From Nitrospirota bacterium (lineage in GTDB: Bacteria; Nitrospirota; Nitrospiria; Nitrospirales; UBA8639), in NCBI GenBank assembly GCA_029881175.1, contig JAOUNC010000154.1, forward strand, positions 1 through 6,740: 6,740 bases of DNA, in the 5' to 3' direction. Below the pieces are notes generated by a model. That model saw only the letters and a list, made by a program, of their open reading frames with translations. It was not told the DNA's origin and did not search any database. The first letter of the stretch is position 1. Each line of letters opens with the position of its first letter. Shown in pieces: positions 1 to 5,480 of the stretch. A program made the position numbers and the translations under genes.

Positions 1-454
1 GGATGGCCACCTCTTGCGTGACCTGATTGCCCAGAAACGGATCCAGAGCTTCGGTCCTGATTTGTTCCCATACCGGCATCATGATAAAGAGCGTTAAAAA
101 TAACGCTAACCCGATCATGACCTGATTGGGGGGCGCATGCATCGTTCCCAGGGCTTGACGAAGCAATCCCAAAACAATCACCACCCGGGTAAACGAGGTG
201 ACGAGCATGAGTAAGGCCGGAGCCAACGTGAGCATCGTCAGCATGAAGAGAATGCGTAGACCGAATGTCCATGGCTCCGAGGCGTCTAATCCTGACACTT
301 GCAAGCTGATGGTAGGATCCTTTGAGGCTTGACCCCATGCACTGAGAGGCCACCCCATAAGTGGACTCACGGTTGACAGGCAGAGCACACCAAAGCATCG
401 TGACCAGTTGACAGTCTGAATACCCGCATGACGCCGCGAACCATTTATGAACAT
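1..454 (-). CDS. fliP: Flagellar export gate protein FliP, N-terminal part (runs off the window edge)
   Basis: FliP is an inner-membrane protein of the flagellar type III export gate (FliPQR core). Translating from the ATG at 454 gives 151 codons that stay open to the left edge, so only the N-terminal part is here (the family is usually about 245 residues). The mature part matches FliP closely: hydrophobic segment around residues 66-86, then TSFTRVVIVLGLLRQALGT (86-104) and PPNQVMIGLALFLTLFIM (108-125), both family hallmarks. Before it lies a leader of about 42 residues with basic SRR, a hydrophobic stretch and a possible cleavage after WGQA, as expected for a protein made with a signal peptide. 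The start is supported by a TAAGGA ribosome site 7 bases upstream. It overlaps the end of fliO by 10 bp, suggesting coupled translation. Identity is very secure; the cleavage site is inferred. Confidence 0.96.
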   Translation of the reverse strand, partial: MFINGSRRHAGIQTVNWSRCFGVLCLSTVSPLMGWPLSAWGQASKDPTISLQVSGLDASEPWTFGLRILFMLTMLTLAPALLMLVTSFTRVVIVLGLLRQALGTMHAPPNQVMIGLALFLTLFIMMPVWEQIRTEALDPFLGNQVTQEVAI

Positions 455-852
455 TTTGATATCCTTACGGAAGAGATCTGAGAGACCGAACCGGCCTCAT
501 TCTTCTCTGAACCCGTTGTGGCCCATTGCCCCAACCACGTGCCTAAACGGCCAGCTATAGGGTCTGCCAGAGTACGCACATGTCTGGCTCGCTCTACATC
601 AGTAATTTTTGTTAACAACGTCATTTCTTTCGCCGTGGTTCCCAGCACTAAAACTTCTCCCGCCACATCCACCAACATGATTTGTTTCCCCGTCCCGACA
701 CGCAGTCCACCCAGCACCCGCATCAGCGGCTCCCCTCCCTTACCAGGCATCTCTCCGAAGGTGCGTCTTACCCACGCCAAACCACTTAACAGGACCAGAA
801 TGACGAGGGCCAAGGCTCCGGCCATTTTGAGCGCTTCATGGGTTAAATCCAT
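445..852 (-). CDS. fliO: Flagellar biosynthesis protein FliO
   Basis: FliO is a small single-span membrane protein that helps assemble the FliP ring of the flagellar export gate. The product from the ATG at 852 is 135 residues. Near the N-terminus there is one membrane segment (roughly residues 10-28, MAGALALVILVLLSGLAWV) followed by basic RR. A cytoplasmic domain follows with the FliO-type pattern LVDVAGEVLVLGTTAKEMTLL, which resembles the LVEVGD..LLLGV..ISLL pattern of the family. Position between fliN and fliP is the classical one. The start is uncertain: a TTG at 867 would add five residues (MNWKI), and neither start has a strong SD, only GGAAAA just before the ATG. The 3' end overlaps fliP by 10 bp. 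FliO sequences are poorly conserved, so the call rests on the short motif, topology and gene order together. Confidence 0.88.
   Translation of the reverse strand: MDLTHEALKMAGALALVILVLLSGLAWVRRTFGEMPGKGGEPLMRVLGGLRVGTGKQIMLVDVAGEVLVLGTTAKEMTLLTKITDVERARHVRTLADPIAGRLGTWLGQWATTGSEKNEAGSVSQISSVRISKCS
462..467 (-). promoter_or_regulatory. Ribosome binding site of fliP
   Basis: TAAGGA lies 7 bases before the ATG at 454 on the minus strand. It sits inside the last codons of fliO and decides the fliP start. The other nearby ATG (444), which directly follows the fliO stop, is in a frame that closes after 25 codons and does not encode FliP. Confidence 0.75.
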
Positions 853-868
853 AATTTTCCAGTTCAAA

Positions 869-959
869 GTAAGGAGTGAATAGTGAGGCGTAAGGAGGGA
901 AGAAAATAATACTTAAATCTCTTTCTCATTCATATCACGCCTCACTCCTGACTCCTTAC
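869..959. repeat. Inverted heptanucleotide-repeat element between fliN and fliO
   Basis: Degenerate 7-base units of the form GTRAGGM run on the plus strand from 869 (GTAAGGA, GTGAATA, GTGAGGC, then GTAAGGA again to 896). A matching series runs on the minus strand from 959 inward (GTAAGGA, GTCAGGA, GTGAGGC, then a decayed unit). The two arms 869-891 and 937-959 are reverse complements at 20 of 23 positions and enclose a 45-base AT-rich loop. The element begins 17 bp before the fliO ATG and ends 4 bp from the fliN stop, so it fills almost the whole gap. In the transcript it would form a long hairpin. There is no T-run after it, so it is not a typical intrinsic terminator. Function unknown. Confidence 0.85.
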
Positions 960-963
960 GTCC

Positions 964-1371
964 TCATCGAAGTTTATTTAACCGCTCACTCGGGCTAATC
1001 ACGTCAGTGAGACGAATCCCGAATTTTTCGTTCACCATGACCACCTCGCCTCGAGCCACGAGCCGGTCGTTGACCAACACTTCTAACGGTTCGCCTGCTA
1101 ATTTATCTAATTCCACAATAGAGCCCTGTCCGAGTTGCAGGAGATCTTTGATCAACATCTTGGTGTTGCCTAATTGCGCAGACAACACAAGAGGAATATC
1201 TAAGATACGGTCAAGGTTAGTCTCTTGTTGAGATTTTTGTTCGGCAATAGCCGGAAGAGCCTGCGGCTTCGCCTCATTCGCCGATTTTGCTGCAGCTTCC
1301 TGAGCTAAAGCCTCCATCATTTCCTTCTCAGCATCAAAGGTATCCATATCCACGCTGTCTTCTTCACTCAT
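964..1371 (-). CDS. fliN: Flagellar motor switch protein FliN
   Basis: FliN forms the lower part of the cytoplasmic C-ring with FliM, taking part in export-substrate docking and rotor switching. The product is 135 residues, about the length of enterobacterial FliN (137). Residues 1-50 are acidic, alanine-rich and probably flexible. Residues 54-125 form the SpoA (surface presentation of antigens) domain, with LDIPLVLSAQLGNTKMLIKD, then the typical VELDKLAGEPLEVLVND, and RGEVVMVNEKFGIRLTDV near the end. The absence of an added CheC-like part makes it FliN rather than FliY. The ATG at 1371 has GGAG 7 bases upstream. fliM lies 61 bp upstream and fliO downstream beyond the heptad-repeat element. 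Confidence 0.97.
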   Translation of the reverse strand: MSEEDSVDMDTFDAEKEMMEALAQEAAAKSANEAKPQALPAIAEQKSQQETNLDRILDIPLVLSAQLGNTKMLIKDLLQLGQGSIVELDKLAGEPLEVLVNDRLVARGEVVMVNEKFGIRLTDVISPSERLNKLR

Positions 1372-1432
1372 GTGTCATCTCCATTGTTTCCTGGTTTCCC
1401 GGTCATTCGCTGTTCACGTGAGTCATATGGCT

Positions 1433-2416
1433 TTATTCAGCTTCCAAAATAATGTCATGAATTTGAAACGATCGTAGGCCCTTGGTCGTTCCTGGAAATC
1501 CTAAAAATTTTGGCACCCCTTCCACTGTGGCCAGTAACGGCTTGGTGGTGGATTGCTTCAAAACAATCACATCTCCTGGTACAAAACGCATCAACTCATC
1601 AATTGAAATGTCGGATTCCCCCAAGGTGATGCAAATGTTGACGGATGCGTCCTTGAGTCTGCTTGAAAATCTTCGCACCCATCCATCGTCTACTTCATAA
1701 ATATCATTTTGAAAACTCACTTGAAGCCGATCTCGAATGGGCTCTAACATGGCATAGGGGAGACAAAGATGCAGATCGCCGACCGAATTCCCCAGTTCAA
1801 TGCCTAACGTCACCACCATGACAATATCTGCCGGCAACACAATGGAAGCCATTTGGGGATTCATCTCTGCCCGAACGGCTTTGATCTTTAACTTTTCCAC
1901 CGGGTCCCAGGCCTTCTGTAAATTTCTCAACCCCATCTCCATCACCTTACGCATGACCCGCTGTTCAATGAGCGTGAAATCCTGACCTTCCGGCTTGACG
2001 TGAGTTTGTCCCGTTCCACCAAAAAAATGGTCGACCAGGAGATACACCGTGGCGGCATCGGTGGCGACCATGGCCGTCCCACGAAGCGGCTCCATCGAAA
2101 TAATTTGGAGATAGGCAGGAACAGGCAGGCGTTTGGTGAATTCAGCAAATTTCATGACGGATTGGCTGGCCACCGTGACTTCAACCGTCTTTCTGAGAAT
2201 ATCACTGAGGGTCTGCCGAAAAAGCCTGGAAAATTGTTGATGGATCACATCCAGCGTCGGCATGCGCCCACGAACAACCCATTCCTGATTTCCTAGATCA
2301 TAGGGAACCGGTCCGTCTCCTGACTCCTCAATCTCAGGAGGCTCAGTTTCGACATCCCCATCAGATACGCCACGGAGCAGAGCATCAACTTCATCTTGAC
2401 TCAGAATCTTTTCCAT
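1433..2416 (-). CDS. fliM: Flagellar motor switch protein FliM
   Basis: FliM is the middle part of the C-ring; it binds phosphorylated CheY and passes the signal to FliG. The product is 327 residues, normal for the family. It starts with MEKILSQDEVDALL, the N-terminal CheY-P-binding peptide, which fixes the ATG at 2416 as the start. Residues about 35-230 are the CheC-like middle domain, including the GGTG motif at 133-136 that takes part in FliG contact and FTLIEQRVM at 147-155. Residues about 255-325 are the C-terminal SpoA domain that pairs with FliN. No convincing SD sequence is visible: the bases just before the ATG read CATAGGCCC, so translation may depend on coupling or on the hairpin element 20 bp upstream. 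It is followed by fliN after 61 bp. The retained CheY site implies chemotactic switching. Confidence 0.98.
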   Translation of the reverse strand: MEKILSQDEVDALLRGVSDGDVETEPPEIEESGDGPVPYDLGNQEWVVRGRMPTLDVIHQQFSRLFRQTLSDILRKTVEVTVASQSVMKFAEFTKRLPVPAYLQIISMEPLRGTAMVATDAATVYLLVDHFFGGTGQTHVKPEGQDFTLIEQRVMRKVMEMGLRNLQKAWDPVEKLKIKAVRAEMNPQMASIVLPADIVMVVTLGIELGNSVGDLHLCLPYAMLEPIRDRLQVSFQNDIYEVDDGWVRRFSSRLKDASVNICITLGESDISIDELMRFVPGDVIVLKQSTTKPLLATVEGVPKFLGFPGTTKGLRSFQIHDIILEAE

Positions 2417-2435
2417 GGGCCTATGCTACGACAAA

Positions 2436-2545
2436 GTAAGGCGTGAGGTGTGAGGAGCACGTAGCAGAAAACAGCAGAACACCTGATCTATTGTTTTCCA
2501 TCTTTTTACCCTTTTACCCCTCACGCCTTATCCCTTACTCCTCAC
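2436..2545. repeat. Inverted heptanucleotide-repeat element between fliL and fliM
   Basis: This is a second member of the heptad family at 869-959. Plus-strand units start at 2436 (GTAAGGC, GTGAGGT, GTGAGGA). Minus-strand units run inward from 2545 (GTGAGGA, GTAAGGG, ATAAGGC, then GTGAGGG and GTAAAAG). The best pairing arms are 2437-2451 and 2516-2530, complementary at 14 of 15 positions, with a loop of about 64 bases that includes the short direct repeat AGCAGAAAACAGCAGAA. It fills most of the 136-bp gap, ending 7 bp from the fliL stop and 20 bp from the fliM start. It has no terminator-like T-run in the transcript. Function unknown. Confidence 0.82.
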
Positions 2546-2552
2546 TTTTTTG

Positions 2553-3047
2553 TTATTGAATGATAAAATCCGTAAAGAACACATTCGCCACTTTCCCCTT
2601 GCTCATCACCCCATTGACTCGTGTCTGAATTTCTTCGCGAATTCGACGTTTGCCATTCACCGTTCGTAATAACTGCGATTCCTTGCTACTTAAAAGAACG
2701 AGCAAGGCGTCACGAATGGCAGGGACTTTGTTCTGGTAATCCGTTTTTTCTTCGGGGCGATCGAGTTCTAATTTAATGCTCACTTTAAGAAACCGGAGCT
2801 CATCTCTATCGGCTAAATTAAGAAGAAACGGTTCCAATTCCATGACCGGCCCTGGCGTTTTAGCATATTCCTCTCCTTGTGTATCTTCCGCATGCTTGCC
2901 TCCTTCTTCTTTTTGACCACCCATAAAAAACCATGCGGCACCTCCACCTCCTCCCAGAAGCAAGAGGCCGACGAGGCCTAGCATCAACATTTTTTTCCCT
3001 GAGCCTGCTTTTGCTGGCGCCGATTCTGCGTCAGTTTCCTCAGCCAT
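2553..3047 (-). CDS. fliL: Flagellar basal body-associated protein FliL
   Basis: FliL is an inner-membrane protein whose periplasmic domain forms a ring around the stator and supports torque and motor stability. The product is 164 residues, typical of the family. Residues 1-19 are a short cytoplasmic tail (AKAGSGKKM). Residues about 20-42 are the single membrane span, unusual in carrying five glycines in a row before AAWFF. Residues 43-65 are a charged linker. From about 67 the periplasmic domain starts with PVMELEPFLLNLAD and FLKVSIKLELD, and it ends with the family-like VFFTDFIIQ. The ATG at 3047 has GAGG 7 bases upstream. It is the first gene after a sigma-54-type promoter at 3102-3117 and heads the fliL-M-N-O-P set. 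Confidence 0.96.
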   Translation of the reverse strand: MAEETDAESAPAKAGSGKKMLMLGLVGLLLLGGGGGAAWFFMGGQKEEGGKHAEDTQGEEYAKTPGPVMELEPFLLNLADRDELRFLKVSIKLELDRPEEKTDYQNKVPAIRDALLVLLSSKESQLLRTVNGKRRIREEIQTRVNGVMSKGKVANVFFTDFIIQ

Positions 3048-3101
3048 ACCGTAACCTCACATACAAAATAGTTGTTTACCCGGACGTCTTCACTCAAACT
3101 C

Positions 3102-3117
3102 AGCAACCTCTATGCCA
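3102..3117 (-). promoter_or_regulatory. Sigma-54 (RpoN) type promoter of the fliL-M-N-O-P operon
   Basis: On the minus strand the bases read TGGCATAGAGGTTGCT. This matches the sigma-54 consensus TGGCACGNNNNTTGCW at every strongly conserved position, with the exact -24/-12 spacing (TGGCA and TTGCT). The predicted start of transcription is near 3091, giving a leader of about 44 bases before the fliL ATG. It points at fliL and lies downstream of the flgE terminator, where an operon promoter is expected. Sigma-54 control of mid-stage flagellar genes is known in Vibrio, Pseudomonas and Campylobacter. Such a promoter needs an enhancer-binding activator, probably bound upstream. Confidence 0.8.
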
Positions 3118-3225
3118 CCATGGCGTCTTGCGTCATTTCTCCTTCACGTTCTAAGAAACATGATGAAAACTAAGAAGTTTCATCCTTTTGTTCATCATCT
3201 TCTCCTGACGACACCGAGAATACTT

Positions 3226-3239
3226 ACGAAAATTTTCGT
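3226..3239. promoter_or_regulatory. 14-bp perfect palindrome, possible activator site
   Basis: The sequence ACGAAAATTTTCGT is its own reverse complement over all 14 bases. Its centre is about 140 bases upstream of the predicted sigma-54 transcription start for fliL, within the usual distance of enhancer-binding protein sites (about 100-200 bases). It could be the site of a FlrC/FleR/FlbD-like activator, but I cannot match it to a known motif. It might also be a chance AT-rich palindrome. Confidence 0.4.
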
Positions 3240-3327
3240 CATTTTCCTGGCGTACCGCTGGAACCTTTGACGCTTTAGACGAGTTGAAATGTCTTCCCTC
3301 ATATATCTCCTACTTCATCACCGCAAT

Positions 3328-3362
3328 AAAAAAACCCCCGGCCAGCATCTGCTAACCGGGGG
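3328..3362 (-). terminator. Rho-independent terminator after flgE
   Basis: On the minus strand a stem CCCCCGG / CCGGGGG (3356-3362 with 3335-3341) encloses 14 bases that can pair further (AGC with GCT). It is followed at once by seven Ts (3334-3328). It begins 29 bases after the flgE stop. There is no T-run on the opposite side, so it works only for transcripts leaving flgE. It separates the fliK-flgD-flgE unit from fliL onward. Confidence 0.93.
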
Positions 3363-3391
3363 CTTCCCTGATTCTTCACCTTGCGGAAATA

Positions 3392-4717
3392 TTACCGCGC
3401 CAAATTCACAAGTTCTCCGAGTAGATCATTAGTCGTTGTGATAATTCGGGAGTTGGCTTGGAATCCACGCTGCATGGTAATCATATTCACCAACTCATCA
3501 CCTAAGTCAACATTTGAGGCTTCCAAAGTACTGGCCGAAACTTTTCCAAAAGACCCTGAACCAGGACTCCCAATCAAAGGTGTCCCAGAATCTCCGGACT
3601 GGATAAACAAATTTCTCCCAATTGGCGCAAGCCCGTCGGGATTAATAAATCGAGTCAAAGCCACCTGCCCAAGTTCTTGGGTTGTACCATTAGAAAATCT
3701 TCCCGTAATCGTCCCATCTTCTCCAATGGATGTTCCCGTTAACGTCCCATTAGCAAAACCATCTTGGGACAAGGCCAAATTCACGGAAGCCGATCCTTGC
3801 TGCAACATTCCGTCGGTTCCCGCTCCGCCATCGGTTGTAATACTTGTTCCAAAATCGAATATGATGTTCGCTGCTGCCGATCCATTCGAAAAGGTGATGG
3901 CATGGCCCGCTGGATTACTTTCGGTCAACAGCAATCCACTTGAATTAAAAGTTAGAGTTCCTTGTGCCACTAAAGCATTGCCGGTCGCAGTATTTTCATT
4001 CGCCGGAAGAACGGTCACTTCAGTATTATTTGCAAGCACACTATACTGCCAAACGTTATTGGCTGTTTTTGCATACATCACATTCACGTCATGTCCTACT
4101 CCCAGTGAATCAAAAACGCGAACAGGAGTAGTATGCTGAGTATTAGAAGGGTTTGAAGGATCGGCCAATATTTGTGCGATCGTTGGAGCGATAATTGGCT
4201 CGTCTGCCTTAAGATTTCCACTCACGTCAACCGCAGTCGTAGCAACACCAATTTGTTGAGTCGTCGAAAGAATCAAATCACCAATAGCTCCTGTTACATT
4301 TCCACTGGAATCCACTTGAAATCCTTGAAGCCGTAATCCTGCAGGATTGGTAATGTTTCCGCCTGAATCAATGTTAAACTGACCAGCTCGGGAAAAAAAG
4401 ATATTCCCCGCCGAATCGTTGACTTGAAAAAATCCGTCCCCATCAATCGCGAGATCTAAGGCATTGGATGTGGTTTGAAGGGATCCTTGTGTAAAACTTG
4501 GATCAATCCCCAACACTCGCACCCCACGTCCTTCTACGAGGGCCGTACTGGTTCCACCACCACCAATGGTTGCGCCGAACAAATCTCCAAAGGAAACGGT
4601 TCGACTCTTGTACCCCACGGTTTGGGCGTTGGCGATGTTGTTTCCGATTTCACTGAGTGCTCGACTGGTCGCGTTAATTCCACTTGTGGCTGCAAAAAAC
4701 GCTGAGGTAATGCCCAT
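3392..4717 (-). CDS. flgE: Flagellar hook protein FlgE
   Basis: FlgE is the subunit that polymerises into the extracellular hook, the flexible joint between rod and filament. It is exported by the flagellar type III system without a cleaved signal. The product is 441 residues, in the normal range. The N-terminal part has SGINATSRALSEIGNNIANAQTVGYKSRTVSFGDLF (residues 12-46), the rod/hook family signature. It continues with GRGVRVLGIDPSFTQGSL (63-80) and SNALDLAIDGDGFFQV (84-99). The middle (about 150-390) is rich in Gly, Ser, Thr and Asn, as in the exposed hook domains. The C-terminal helix region has NVDLGDELVNMITMQRGFQA, which packs with the N-terminal helix. The length and large middle region favour FlgE over FlgF or FlgG, and the flgD neighbour supports this. 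The ATG at 4717 has AAGGAG 9 bases upstream. A terminator follows. Confidence 0.97.
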   Translation of the reverse strand: MGITSAFFAATSGINATSRALSEIGNNIANAQTVGYKSRTVSFGDLFGATIGGGGTSTALVEGRGVRVLGIDPSFTQGSLQTTSNALDLAIDGDGFFQVNDSAGNIFFSRAGQFNIDSGGNITNPAGLRLQGFQVDSSGNVTGAIGDLILSTTQQIGVATTAVDVSGNLKADEPIIAPTIAQILADPSNPSNTQHTTPVRVFDSLGVGHDVNVMYAKTANNVWQYSVLANNTEVTVLPANENTATGNALVAQGTLTFNSSGLLLTESNPAGHAITFSNGSAAANIIFDFGTSITTDGGAGTDGMLQQGSASVNLALSQDGFANGTLTGTSIGEDGTITGRFSNGTTQELGQVALTRFINPDGLAPIGRNLFIQSGDSGTPLIGSPGSGSFGKVSASTLEASNVDLGDELVNMITMQRGFQANSRIITTTNDLLGELVNLAR

Positions 4718-4776
4718 CGGTAATTACTCCTTGGTTACGAGCATCTCGCACATCCATGTTCGGCATGCTGCTAGGT

Positions 4777-5439
4777 TTATTGAATTGAAATAATGTCCTG
4801 GCTATTGAGTGTTTTCCCACTTTGGACAACCACAGGCTTTTCGGCCCCCAACAGAATATTGGTGACTTGCTCACGGGCAAACGTAAAGTTTGGCACCGGC
4901 TTTTGATTGGTATCTTCCGCTCGAACCCTGAACTGATACACCCCTTCCGGCAGCCGGTCCCCATCTTGATCATTCCCATCCCATTGCACCTGATGAGCCC
5001 CGGCTGTCCCAGGAGCCCCTGATGGGATAGTGCGAAGGATTTTCCCGTTTTCTCCCAACACTTCAATCCTGACCCGACTGGCCGTCCCACTCAAGGCGTA
5101 GGCCAGGGTCGGTTGATCGGCATTGCCAAGACTGACCGTATCCCCTTCTGACACCACCGTTCGCCCAACTAAATTGATGAGATCAAATTGTGTGCGTTGC
5201 GTATCTTGTCCAATCAATTGTTCTAACAGTTCATTCGTGTTCGTGGTTTGTTCCAACGTGGTGAATTGCGCTAACTGCGCGACAAAATCTTCATTCTGCG
5301 TAGGATTGGTGGGATCCTGACTTTGCAATTGAGTGACGAGTAACCGAAGGAACACATCAGAACCCAGAGCCGAGACGGCTTCTTGAACATTGGGGTCTTT
5401 GGTCACAGAGGCAACAGACTGCGTGGGCGTCACTTCCAT
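4777..5439 (-). CDS. flgD: Flagellar hook assembly (capping) protein FlgD
   Basis: FlgD forms the cap at the tip of the growing hook and is needed for FlgE to polymerise. The product is 220 residues, the usual length. Residues 28-65 carry the conserved N-terminal block (DVFLRLLVTQLQSQDPTNP, then DFVAQLAQFTTLEQ). Residues 90-95 are VGRTVV. Residues about 115-175 form the FlgD Ig-like domain, ending in VQWDGNDQDGDRLPEGVYQFRV (151-172), the W-D-G-x-D-x-x-G-x-x-x-P-x-G-x-Y pattern. The flanking beta-rich parts would build the tudor-like domain. The ATG at 5439 has AAGGAG 8 bases upstream. It lies 41 bp after fliK and 59 bp before flgE, the standard order for hook building. Confidence 0.97.
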   Translation of the reverse strand: MEVTPTQSVASVTKDPNVQEAVSALGSDVFLRLLVTQLQSQDPTNPTQNEDFVAQLAQFTTLEQTTNTNELLEQLIGQDTQRTQFDLINLVGRTVVSEGDTVSLGNADQPTLAYALSGTASRVRIEVLGENGKILRTIPSGAPGTAGAHQVQWDGNDQDGDRLPEGVYQFRVRAEDTNQKPVPNFTFAREQVTNILLGAEKPVVVQSGKTLNSQDIISIQ

Positions 5440-5480
5440 CGTACGGACTCCTTCTTTTTTTGGCGAATCGCTGTTGAGCC

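Larger units (their letters stand above)
3048..3391. other. Gene-free control region between flgE and fliL
   Basis: These 344 bases contain no credible coding sequence. From the flgE side they hold the flgE terminator (3328-3362), about 90 bases with no recognisable element, a 14-bp palindrome (3226-3239), another 100 bases that are AT-rich without a clear signal, the -24/-12 promoter (3102-3117), and a leader of about 44 bases to fliL. In several flagellar clusters of other bacteria flbD, motA and motB lie between flgE and fliL; none is present here. Confidence 0.8.

Noticed and set aside
518..883. Plus-strand frame of 121 codons opposite fliO
   Set aside because: It is the antisense shadow of fliO and runs into the heptad-repeat element. 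There is no ribosome site.
869..959. Reading the fliN/fliO hairpin as an intrinsic terminator or CRISPR
   Set aside because: No T-run follows the stem and the operon continues into fliO and fliP. The units are 7 bases, contiguous and degenerate with no spacers.
3151..3176. Direct repeat CTAAGAA (3151-3157 and 3170-3176) upstream of the fliL promoter
   Set aside because: Seven bases in an AT-rich stretch can recur by chance, and the 19-bp spacing and position do not match a known activator pattern.
3297..3322. Possible decayed heptad units (minus-strand GTGATGA, GTAGGAG) before the flgE terminator
   Set aside because: The units are not in a consistent 7-base phase and have no inverted partner, unlike the two clear elements.
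3381..4139. Plus-strand open frame of 252 codons opposite flgE
   Set aside because: It lies wholly opposite conserved FlgE sequence, and its start region overlaps the flgE stop. The product shows no recognisable domain.
4674..5090. Minus-strand frame of 138 codons across the flgD/flgE junction
   Set aside because: It is out of frame with both genes, whose conserved motifs run through the same bases. The product has no family features.
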